NCBI RefSeq assembly: GCF_039535475.1
Contig: NZ_BAAAXG010000001.1
Coordinates: 1-60,550, forward strand
Direction of reading: 5' to 3'
DNA: 60,550 nucleotides
Source of the DNA: Streptomyces showdoensis
Lineage (GTDB): Bacteria; Actinomycetota; Actinomycetes; Streptomycetales; Streptomycetaceae
Shown here: one piece after another, positions 35,901-42,073 of the stretch
Layout: the number at the start of each line of letters is the position of its first letter
How positions within the stretch are numbered: the stretch's first letter is position 1
Position numbers and translations under genes: made by a program
Notes under the pieces: generated by a model
Seen by the model: the letters and a program-made list of their open reading frames with translations, nothing else
The model's database searches: none
Told to the model about the DNA's origin: nothing

Positions 35901-37136
35901 CTCCGCGGCATGGCCGCCGACTCCGCCGTGGTGGCCGTGTACGTCCCCGGTACGGGCGTCCGCGGGTCCTACGACAAGGGGCGTTCCTGGTCCACTCTGC
36001 TGCCCCTGCCGCAGGGCGGTGACGGACTGTCCGCATCCGGCGGCGACCTGTACCTGCGGGCGCTGTTCGGCGCCGGGCAGGTGAGCCGCGACCACGGCAG
36101 GACGTGGAAGGCCGTGCCCGCTCCCTCGAAGGCCGCCATCGCGATGGACTACGACCGCTGGGCCGACGGGACGGTGAGCGTGTCCAGCGAACAGGACGGC
36201 CTGTACCGGGGCGCGGCCGACGGTACCGCCTACCGCAGGATCGGCGTCCAGGGCCTGACCGCCTTCGCCCTCGCGGCCTCCGGCGACCGGCTCCTCGCCG
36301 GAACGGTGAGCGGCACCTACCGCGCCGCGATCCCCGTGGCCGGCCCCGAGTGGGGCCAGTCGGGTGCCGAGGGCATGACGGGGCGCCTCACGTCGCACAT
36401 CGCCGTGTCGCCCCGGGACACCACGGTGGTGTGGCAGGTCAGGCGCACCGCGACCGGCCTCTTCGAGGTCTCCCGCAGCGGTGACTCCGGCCGGACCTGG
36501 CAGGTGAAGGGCACGTCGTCGGAGATCCCGACCTCGCTCCTGGTGCACCCCGCCGACCCGAACCGGGTGGCGGTCGGTTTCCGGAGCATCTTCGGCGACG
36601 GGCTGTTCTCGACGTCCGACGGCGGCAGGACCTGGAAGAACCTCTTCCACGAACGGTCCTTCGGCGCCCTGGCCGGCGACCCGCGCAACCCCCGGCGCCT
36701 CTGGCTCGGCAACTCCTCGGGCCTCTACCGTTCGGACGACGGCGGCGTCACCAAGACGAAGGTCGCCGACGGCCCCGTCTCCGCGATCCTGACGGACGGC
36801 CGGCGCCTGGTCGTCGGCGGGTCGTCCGTCCGGGTCAGCACGGACGACGGCCGGACCTTCCGCACCGCCGACACCGGCCCGCTCGCGGTGCACGTCTCGG
36901 ATCTGCTGCGGGTCGACGGAGCGCTCTACGCGGCCACCACCCGCTCGGCCGAGTCCGGACTGGTCCAGGGCGGCAGGGGCGTGCTGCGCAGCACCGACGA
37001 CGGCCGCACCTGGGAGAACGTGTCGAGCGGCCTGCAGAACACCGACACGACCAGACTGGCCGCCGCCCCCGACGGCCGCACGCTCTACGTGGGCACGGTC
37101 GACGGCGGGGTGCACCGGCTGAGGCTGCGCCGATGA
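32916..37136 (+). CDS. Giant secreted S8 subtilisin fused to Asp-box (BNR/VPS10-like) repeats
   Basis: 1406 residues from the ATG at 32916. Parts: a signal peptide (about 1-33), a propeptide-like region (RVIVELSGDAAVAAA onward), the S8 domain with Asp in VAVLDSGVDYGH (about 174), His in GHGTHVAGI (about 214) and Ser in SGTSMASPHVAG (about 550), a protease-associated insertion (about 350-470), Fn3-like beta domains (about 610-800), and then about ten Asp-box motifs such as TTDGGAHW, RTDDNGRTW, STDAGDSW, SRDHGRTW, STSDGGRTW and STDDGRTW from about residue 840 to the end. The repeats should form one or two beta-propellers. Subtilisins with PA domains are common; a complete propeller tail is unusual. 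It diverges from a likely dedicated regulator. Confidence 0.9.
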   Translation: MAKNPRRIRRLVAVTATTVALAGTLTATPGTATAQSPDPNQRVIVELSGDAAVAAAPGGSLTSLTSGTAAAVSGARRALAARQGAFVGSVRNAGLHPASPRGLGLLVNAVAMTVPASETARLAALPGVIAVRPDTRIQVRTDVSVPLTGAPEVWKREDPSGVKATGKGTVVAVLDSGVDYGHLDLGGGFGKGHKVVGGFDFANGDADPMDDNGHGTHVAGIIAGRAAGRGGVTGMAPDARLLAYKVVGADGSGYTSDIIAGIEAAADPANPDRADVINMSLGGPGDGTDPLGRAATAAVRAGVVVVAAAGNEGPGSGTVNSPASADGVIAVGASTSGVRMPSAYLAGREPELIQTYRGVLSANPPREPVTAPLVDVGAGTPEDWKRVGDVRGKILRADMLVAPGTDVLSQSDIDWAREAEERGALAVLGGLAANAGPSLAAPGTVGARATPARPDPARTAASGDSLRMDRLVVMGIDSTQYAQLSRELAKGRVSVTLRGTDSTDDIASFSSRGPGTGFGLKPDLVAPGVEIRSTIPTSMYAPGVYRMSGTSMASPHVAGAAALLRQLRPDQDPDAIRSALVGSAKQLTGTGPSVQGNGRLDVAAAASSVLTASPATLSYGLADLTHGTVGGTAKVRLANPGGHPLTVDLGATGPVTVSPRRVTVPARGSATVGVTLRADRPSGDAEISGRITATPSRGPALRVPYLLVVRHLVVQASPDPSDGRSTVHVAGPAALKAPPEITVTPPHGKAFTLPTTVNGAGYYQADVRGKAAGAYRLAVRATTTDGRRITGTGAFEVTPAGSRGDRWEPIGPNSEAGHVALSPARPDQAVVTQFRKAAPWLTTDGGAHWRQLGRLPIADGNGTGAVVVDAQRPDRWWYAVNSAADPTRRGTILRTDDNGRTWRTLDVPDAHIDAFTADERTRTLVAVVDGTLLVSTDAGDSWATYPTGVTGDVRGATLVGDTLYLSTFASVWRMDGVGKDDPGPAVLVLDEPVNTLRGMAADSAVVAVYVPGTGVRGSYDKGRSWSTLLPLPQGGDGLSASGGDLYLRALFGAGQVSRDHGRTWKAVPAPSKAAIAMDYDRWADGTVSVSSEQDGLYRGAADGTAYRRIGVQGLTAFALAASGDRLLAGTVSGTYRAAIPVAGPEWGQSGAEGMTGRLTSHIAVSPRDTTVVWQVRRTATGLFEVSRSGDSGRTWQVKGTSSEIPTSLLVHPADPNRVAVGFRSIFGDGLFSTSDGGRTWKNLFHERSFGALAGDPRNPRRLWLGNSSGLYRSDDGGVTKTKVADGPVSAILTDGRRLVVGGSSVRVSTDDGRTFRTADTGPLAVHVSDLLRVDGALYAATTRSAESGLVQGGRGVLRSTDDGRTWENVSSGLQNTDTTRLAAAPDGRTLYVGTVDGGVHRLRLRR

Positions 37137-37176
37137 ACGACCGAGGGGTGGCGGGCGTGATGTCACGAGCACCTCA

Positions 37177-37223
37177 CGCATGACCGCATGACCGCATGAC
37201 CGCATGACCGCATGACCGCATGA
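37177..37223. repeat. Six copies of an 8-bp tandem repeat
   Basis: The unit CGCATGAC is repeated head to tail from 37177 to about 37223 with almost no variation, 40 bases beyond the subtilisin stop codon. Such a short perfect array can change copy number by slippage. Confidence 0.9.
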
Positions 37224-37231
37224 AGAGTGTC

Positions 37232-37260
37232 GACCCGGCCCGTGGCTCACGGGCCGGGTC
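37232..37260 (+). terminator. Terminator hairpin after the giant subtilisin
   Basis: GACCCGGCCCGTG (37232-37244) and CACGGGCCGGGTC (37248-37260) form a perfect 13-bp stem around a GCT loop, directly after the 8-bp repeat array. Confidence 0.85.
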
Positions 37261-37396
37261 GGCACGCGCGCCGGTGTCCGGCGGTCAGCCGCGTACCGCG
37301 GGACGTGCCGGTGCCCTTGGGGGACGCCCGCGTACTCCGCTACGAGGGGCGGGCGGGGCACGCGAAAACAAGGTGCGGTGCCGGGCATCGGTCGGA

Positions 37397-37402
37397 TAGC
37401 GT
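37397..37402 (+). promoter_or_regulatory. -10 element of the cmlR leader transcript
   Basis: TAGCGT, then seven bases, then the ATG of the small leader ORF at 37410. The spacing fits a transcript starting at the A of the ATG, i.e. a leaderless message. An AT-rich AAAACAA (about 37366-37371) stands just before the -35 position, a layout seen in promoters of the WblC/WhiB7 antibiotic-response group. Confidence 0.45.
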
Positions 37403-37409
37403 GCGGCGC

Positions 37410-37475
37410 ATGTCGAGTCCTGAGTCAGACACGGTGGGGGCTTTCGGTCACGCCGTCAGCCCCCTGAACCACTGA
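37410..37475 (+). CDS. Candidate leader peptide upstream of cmlR
   Basis: A 21-codon open frame beginning MSSPESDTVGAFGH and ending SPLNH-stop, 112 bases before the cmlR start. It would be translated leaderlessly from the TAGCGT promoter. The gap to cmlR holds a small hairpin (CGCCGC 37496-37501 / GCGGCG 37507-37512), and TCACCGC (about 37478) can pair with GCGGTGA (about 37538). This is the layout of ribosome-dependent attenuation known for chloramphenicol and macrolide resistance genes. That this ORF does so is inference. Confidence 0.45.
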   Translation: MSSPESDTVGAFGHAVSPLNH

Positions 37476-37587
37476 GCTCACCGCACCTGCTGCCGCGCCG
37501 CGTCTAGCGGCGGGGCGAGTGTGCGCCGGGGACTGGCCGCGGTGACGAGATGACCCTCTCGTGCCTCTCTCACCTCGGAGCCACTCG

Positions 37588-38766
37588 ATGCCTCTGCCGC
37601 TCTACCTCCTCGCCCTCGCGGTCTTCGCGATGGGGACCTCTGAGTTCATGCTCGCCGGCCTCCTGCCGGACATCGCCTCGGATCTCGACGTCACGGTCGG
37701 GACCGCGGGCACCCTCACCTCGGCCTTCGCGGTCGGCATGGTCGTCGGCGCCCCTCTCGTGGCCGCGCTCGCCCGGAACTGGCCCGCGCGCGCGACCCTC
37801 CTCGGTTTCGTGCTCGCTTTCGCGGCGGCCCACGCCGTGGGCGCCGTCACGTCGAGCTTCCCCCTCCTGCTCGCGAGTCGGGTCGTCGCCGCGCTCGCCA
37901 ACGCGGGGTTCCTCGCCGTCGCGCTGACGGCCGTCGCCACCCTGGTCCCGCCCGACAGGACGGGGCGCGCACTGGGCGTACTGCTGTCGGGCACGACGGT
38001 GGCCACGGTCGCCGGTGTCCCCGGAGGCGCCGCGCTCGGCACGTTGCTCGGCTGGCGGGCCTCGTTCTGGGGTGTCGCGGTTCTCTGCCTGCCCGCGGCC
38101 CTCGGCATCCTGAGGGCCGTCCCGGCGGTACGTGCGAGGGGCGAGGCGACGGGCAGGCGGGCCCTGCGAGCGGAACTCGCCCAGCTCACCAGGGCGCGCG
38201 TGGCCCTGGTGATGCTGCTCGGCGCGCTGGTGAACGCGGCCACGTTCGCGAGCCTGACCTTCCTCGCGCCCGTGGTGACCCACGACGCCGGGCTGGGCGA
38301 GCTGTGGATCTCCGTCGCTCTGGTGCTCTTCGGCGCCGGTTCCTTCGTGGGTGTCACCGTCGCCGGGCGGCTGTCCGACCGCCGCCCCGGTCTGGTCATC
38401 GCCGTCGGCGGTCCGTTGCTGCTCGTCGGCTGGCCGGCCCTGGCGCTGCTGGCCGAGGAGCCGGTCGCGCTTCTCGTCCTCGTGTTCGTGCAAGGGGCGC
38501 TGTCGTTCGCCGTGGGCGGCACGCTGATGACCCGCATCCTCTACGAGGCCGCCGGAGCCCCGACCATGGCAGGCTCCTACGCCACCGCGGCGCTCAACGT
38601 GGGCGCCGCGGTCGGCCCCGCCCTCGCCGCCGCCACCCTCGGAACCGGAGTCGGGACCCTCGGGCCGGTCTGGGCGAGCGGACTCCTCGTCGCGGCGGCG
38701 CTGATCACCGCCTTCCCCTTGTTCACCACCGTCACAGGCGGCGGGGGCGCCGAAGCGATCCGGTGA
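37588..38766 (+). CDS. cmlR: Chloramphenicol efflux MFS transporter, Cmx/CmlR family
   Basis: 392 residues, the usual length of the family. It begins MPLPLYLLALAVFAMGTSEF and then MLAGLLPDIASDLDVTVGTAG, which closely matches streptomycete CmlR. The antiporter motif in helix 5 is clear (LLSGTTVATVAGVPGGAALG), and later WISVALVLFGAGSFVGVTVAGRLSDRRPG and EAAGAPTMAGSYATAALNVGAA (condensed) are family-typical. It is a proton-driven exporter giving chloramphenicol resistance in known members. GGAG at 37577-37580 is the ribosome binding site for the ATG at 37588; the longer open frame to 37561 is not needed. A leader ORF and possible attenuator lie upstream. Confidence 0.9.
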   Translation: MPLPLYLLALAVFAMGTSEFMLAGLLPDIASDLDVTVGTAGTLTSAFAVGMVVGAPLVAALARNWPARATLLGFVLAFAAAHAVGAVTSSFPLLLASRVVAALANAGFLAVALTAVATLVPPDRTGRALGVLLSGTTVATVAGVPGGAALGTLLGWRASFWGVAVLCLPAALGILRAVPAVRARGEATGRRALRAELAQLTRARVALVMLLGALVNAATFASLTFLAPVVTHDAGLGELWISVALVLFGAGSFVGVTVAGRLSDRRPGLVIAVGGPLLLVGWPALALLAEEPVALLVLVFVQGALSFAVGGTLMTRILYEAAGAPTMAGSYATAALNVGAAVGPALAAATLGTGVGTLGPVWASGLLVAAALITAFPLFTTVTGGGGAEAIR

Positions 38767-38877
38767 CGAGCGGCCGGGCCCGGGGGCGTGCGCTCGCGCT
38801 CCCGGGCACGGCAGCGCGCCGGGCCGCGCCGGCCCGGGCGGAGCCTGTCGGCCACGGTCCAGCTGCGTAGGGCCACG

Positions 38878-38903
38878 GTGGTCCGTACTAACGTACGTAC
38901 CAC
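38878..38903. promoter_or_regulatory. 26-bp imperfect palindrome, TetR-type operator candidate
   Basis: GTGGTCCGTACTA and ACGTACGTACCAC form two half-sites matching at 10 of 13 positions. It lies 68 bases before the MoaF-like/DUF gene start and 112 bases after cmlR. No TetR gene is adjacent. Confidence 0.55.
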
Positions 38904-38970
38904 AGCGCCGCCTTGGCGTCCGGCACAGGTGCCGGGTCCGGCCTGCGGCTTCTCCATCTCGGGAGCCCTC

Positions 38971-39312
38971 ATGACACGCTCGCTCGACGGCCTCGTCTTC
39001 GTCCCGGTCACCGACCAGGCACCCGGTCAGGTCGGACGGCAGACCCGGTTCGCGTACCACGAGGAGGGCGAGCGGATCTGGGCGGAGTACTCCGGCGGGG
39101 ACATCGTGCGCGGGTACCTGGTCGGTACCCGCGCGGGCGACACCCTCGACTTCCGCTACGTCCAGCTCCGCTCCGACTCCACCACCGCGTCGGGGCACTG
39201 CACCTCGCTCGTGACCGAACTCCCCGACGGCCGGCTCCGCCTCGAAGAGACGTGGAGCTGGGAGTCCCAGCCGGGCAGCGGCACCAGCGCGGTCGAGCAA
39301 CTGCCCGCGTAA
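38971..39312 (+). CDS. Small conserved protein (often labelled N-acetylglutamate synthase-like)
   Basis: 113 residues: LDGLVFVPVTDQAPGQVGRQTRFAYHEEGERIWAEYSGG (condensed), then IVRGYLVGTRAGDTLDFRYVQL and LPDGRLRLEETWSW. This all-beta pattern (DG-x-x-F, F-x-Y-x-x-x-G-x-x-x-W-A-x-Y-x-GG, RL-x-x-x-E-x-W) defines a family widespread in bacteria. It is often named N-acetylglutamate synthase in databases, but no acetyltransferase fold is visible and the role is unknown. GGGAG precedes the ATG. A 26-bp palindrome upstream suggests regulated expression. Confidence 0.75.
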   Translation: MTRSLDGLVFVPVTDQAPGQVGRQTRFAYHEEGERIWAEYSGGDIVRGYLVGTRAGDTLDFRYVQLRSDSTTASGHCTSLVTELPDGRLRLEETWSWESQPGSGTSAVEQLPA

Positions 39313-39333
39313 GAGCCCGGCGTCCCGGGGGCA

Positions 39334-39483
39334 CTACGGCAGATCGGTGGAGAGGAAGGGGTCGAGGAGCGCGGACAGCGCGTTCGGGCGGTCCAGCGGG
39401 ACGATGTGGCCGCAGTCCTGAAGGTGGTGTCCGACCAGGTCGTCGGCGAGAGGACGGAGTTGGTGCTCGAGCCCGCGGCCGAC
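39334..39483 (-). pseudogene. C-terminal remnant of an alpha/beta hydrolase
   Basis: The minus-strand frame reads GLEHQLRPLADDLVGHHLQD and CGHIVPLDRPNALSALLDPFL then STDLP-stop. This is the classic end of epoxide-hydrolase/haloalkane-dehalogenase-like enzymes, with the catalytic His in DCGH. Nothing upstream in any frame continues the fold, so only about 50 residues survive. Confidence 0.6.
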
Positions 39484-39650
39484 GGGGTCGGAGCCCGTTC
39501 GACACGATGCGGCGCAGGTGGTGTGCGGTGGTGGCGCGGATGCCGCGAGGACGCGTACGCCGGGGTGGGGGTTCTTGTCCACGTCCCCGCCGGACGTGGG
39601 GGGGGAGCACACGACCTCGGCGCGCCTGCTGCCGGATCAGGGGCCGCTGT

Positions 39651-39656
39651 TAGCCT
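39651..39656 (+). promoter_or_regulatory. -10 element of a probably leaderless MFS gene
   Basis: TAGCCT, seven bases, then the ATG at 39664; no ribosome binding site is present. The geometry equals that of the cmlR leader promoter. No clear -35 is seen. Confidence 0.45.
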
Positions 39657-39663
39657 GCCGTTC

Positions 39664-40914
39664 ATGATCAAGAGCAGCCTGACCGGCCGAATAGGCCGTC
39701 TAGCGGGCGACAACGGGCCGGAGCGCGTGCTGATCGCCGCCAGTTTCGTCAACCGGGTCGGCAACGGTCTGTTCAACGCGGCGTCGGCGCTCTATTTCAC
39801 GTTGGTCGTGGGCCTGCCCGCGGTGCAGGTCGGCGCCGCGCTCACCATCGCCGGAGTGATCGGACTGTGCGCGGGGATACCGGGCGGGCATCTGGCCGAC
39901 CGGCGCGGGGCACGCACGATCATGATGTCGGCCCTCGTGGTCCAGGCGCTGTCGATGGCGGCCCTCGTCCTCGTCGAGAGCTGGGCCGTGCTCACGGTCG
40001 TCGCGACGGTCGACCAGGTCGCCGCGGCGGCCGGCGGGGCGGCGGCGGGCGCCCTGGTGGTCCGGGTCGGGGGTGACCGCCCGGCCCGGTTCCGGGCGAA
40101 GCTGCGCACGTTCGTCAACTTGGGCGTCGTCCTGGGGACGTTGGGTGCCGGGCTGGCGCTCGCCGCGAACACCCGCGGCGCCTACGTCACGCTGATCCTC
40201 GGCAACGCGGCCAGCTTCGCCCTGTGCGCGGCGCTCCTGCTCCTGCTGCCCCGCTATCCGGTGCTGGCCCCACCGCCGGCGCAGCGGCGCTGGGGCGCCC
40301 TGACGGACCGTCCCTTCCTGGCGTTCACCGCCCTCTACGGGGCCATGGGACTGCAGTACCCGGTGGTCTCGCTGCTGCTGCCGATCTGGATCTCCGAGCA
40401 CACGGAGGCGCCGCGCTGGACGGTGGCCGCGCTGTTCGCCGTCAACTCCCTCTTCTGTGTGCTGATGCAGACCCGGATCGGCTCGCGTATCGAGACCCCG
40501 CGCGACGGCGGCCGGGCGTTTCGCACGGCGGGGCTGCTCTTCCTCGTCAGCTGCCCGATGATGGCGCTGGCGGCCTACGCACCGGTCTGGGCCGCGGCGG
40601 GACTGGTCCTGGCCGCGATCTTCGTCCACAGCCTGGGAGAGGTGTGGGAGTCATCGGCGGGATACGCCCTGGGCTTCGGTCTCGCCCCCGACCACGCCCA
40701 GGGCCAGTACCAGGGTGTCCTCGGTCTCGGTTTCAGCGCGGGCCAGGCTCTCGCCCCCGCGCTCCTCACCACGGTGGTGCTCGGCCTCGGCACGACGGGC
40801 TGGCTGCTGCTGGCGCTGTTCTTCGCGGCGCTGGGTGCCGCCGGCCCCTCCCTTGCCCGCTGGGGCATGCGGACCCGGCCGCAGCCGGCCGTGGCCGCGG
40901 AAGCGACGGGATGA
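39664..40914 (+). CDS. MFS transporter, drug-exporter-like
   Basis: 416 residues with about 12 transmembrane helices. Features: helix 1-2 with NRVGNGLFNAASALYFTLVVG, the loop GGHLADRRGARTIMMSALVVQ after helix 2 (the G-x-L-AD-x-x-G-x-[KR] motif of MFS), and LPRYPVLAPPPAQRRWGALTDRPF in the central loop. The second half carries GEVWESSAGYALGFGLAPDHAQGQYQGVLGLGFSAGQALAP (condensed), typical of the actinobacterial MFS group related to MDR exporters. The substrate is unknown. A leaderless start is likely. It ends 20 bases from the convergent kinase-like gene. Confidence 0.9.
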   Translation: MIKSSLTGRIGRLAGDNGPERVLIAASFVNRVGNGLFNAASALYFTLVVGLPAVQVGAALTIAGVIGLCAGIPGGHLADRRGARTIMMSALVVQALSMAALVLVESWAVLTVVATVDQVAAAAGGAAAGALVVRVGGDRPARFRAKLRTFVNLGVVLGTLGAGLALAANTRGAYVTLILGNAASFALCAALLLLLPRYPVLAPPPAQRRWGALTDRPFLAFTALYGAMGLQYPVVSLLLPIWISEHTEAPRWTVAALFAVNSLFCVLMQTRIGSRIETPRDGGRAFRTAGLLFLVSCPMMALAAYAPVWAAAGLVLAAIFVHSLGEVWESSAGYALGFGLAPDHAQGQYQGVLGLGFSAGQALAPALLTTVVLGLGTTGWLLLALFFAALGAAGPSLARWGMRTRPQPAVAAEATG

Positions 40915-40934
40915 CCACGGTGCGGCTCCGGCCC

Positions 40935-41999
40935 TCAGCGGGCGCGCGAGGCCCGCTCGAGCGCGTCGGCCGGAAACGGCGTCCGCTTGCTCTCCGTGAG
41001 AAGGCGGCGGTGAAAGCCGTCCAGGACGACGGCGGTCCGGGCGTGTCGTTCGATGATCGCGGCGATCTCCGGCGTGACGCCATCGGGCTTTCGGCCCGCG
41101 ATCCACGCGTGGAGGAACGCCTCGTGGTCGGTGCCGCCGCGCATGCCCTCGGGCAGATGGTGGCGGAGCAGGTGACTCGGGGTGTAGCAGCGGTCGTACG
41201 CGAGGTGCCGGGACAGGAACTCCGCCTCGTCCGAGGCGAGTTGGAAGCCGGAGCTCAGGGCGAGTCCGAAGTCCGCGAAGTAGAGCAGTCGTCCATCGGT
41301 CAGGATGTTGCGGAAATGGGCGTCGAAGTGGACGAGCCCGTGAGAGCTCATGAAGGCCGTCCCGCGCGCCAGAGCGTCCTCCACCCATGGGTACGGCGAG
41401 TCGTCCCCGCCCTGCGGGCCGGATCCCCGCTGGTCGGCGAGCCACGTGGCGAGGGTCTGGGGCACGTGTTCCAGGAACAGGACCAGACTGGAGGAGGAGC
41501 GGCCGATGGCCTCCAGCCGCTCGCGCACGGCCGTTGAGCCCTCCCAGTGCGCGACCGCACCGTCGATGCCTCCGAACTCGTCGACGAACCCCTCGGGAGG
41601 GGTGTCGGGCAGGACCCGCCAGTGGTACATCAGCGGAAAACCCTCGTACTCGTTCCCGAGGACCCAATGGGTGGTCATGGCGTGCACGGCCAGCTCGCGC
41701 CAGGCTCCGAATCCGGCCGACCCCACTCCGTACTGGTAGAACATCGGCAGTCCGAAGAGGTTCGCCGTCGAGCGCGCGTTCTCCGGCCGCGTCTCGATGT
41801 CCGTCAAGGGGACCCGCTTGACGAAGACGCGCGTCCCCCCGACCTCCCACTCCGCCGACCTGCCGCCGATGCCGGCCCCGAGGGGTGCGACGCCGGCCAA
41901 GACCTGGCTGAGCCGGTGGTCGCTCAGGAGCGACAGGTGCGTGGCGACGGTCCCGTACGTGGCGAGGCGCGCGGCATGGCAGGGGTCCGGCTGGTGCAT
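40935..41999 (-). CDS. Aminoglycoside-phosphotransferase-like kinase
   Basis: 354 residues from the ATG at 41999, which follows AGGAG. The kinase-like fold shows WEVGGTRVFVKRVPLTDIE with the nucleotide-binding Lys, SSSLVLFLEHVPQTLATWL as hinge region, GLVHFDAHFRNILTDGR with the catalytic Asp and Asn (about residue 225) and LYFADFGLALSSGF with the metal-binding DFG-like Asp (about 240). The group includes antibiotic kinases, fructosamine kinases and many unknowns. It lies 74 bases downstream of htpG on the same strand, so it may belong to the heat-shock transcript. The substrate is unknown. Confidence 0.8.
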   Translation of the reverse strand: MHQPDPCHAARLATYGTVATHLSLLSDHRLSQVLAGVAPLGAGIGGRSAEWEVGGTRVFVKRVPLTDIETRPENARSTANLFGLPMFYQYGVGSAGFGAWRELAVHAMTTHWVLGNEYEGFPLMYHWRVLPDTPPEGFVDEFGGIDGAVAHWEGSTAVRERLEAIGRSSSSLVLFLEHVPQTLATWLADQRGSGPQGGDDSPYPWVEDALARGTAFMSSHGLVHFDAHFRNILTDGRLLYFADFGLALSSGFQLASDEAEFLSRHLAYDRCYTPSHLLRHHLPEGMRGGTDHEAFLHAWIAGRKPDGVTPEIAAIIERHARTAVVLDGFHRRLLTESKRTPFPADALERASRAR

Positions 42000-42073
42000 C
42001 GACGGCTCCTCCGTACCCCGAACCCGTCCGGGGGCGGTCGGGTGCTTCGGCCGCGCCGGACCGCCCCCCACGG

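Noticed and set aside
33021..37388. 1455-codon minus-strand frame over the giant subtilisin
   Set aside because: Antisense shadow rich in Val/Gly/Arg; no domain, while the plus strand has S8 and Asp-box motifs.
37550..37927. Frame starting 38 bases before cmlR as a second leader peptide
   Set aside because: It continues far into cmlR in another frame with Ser/Arg-rich nonsense; only the earlier 21-codon ORF has a sensible promoter and stop.
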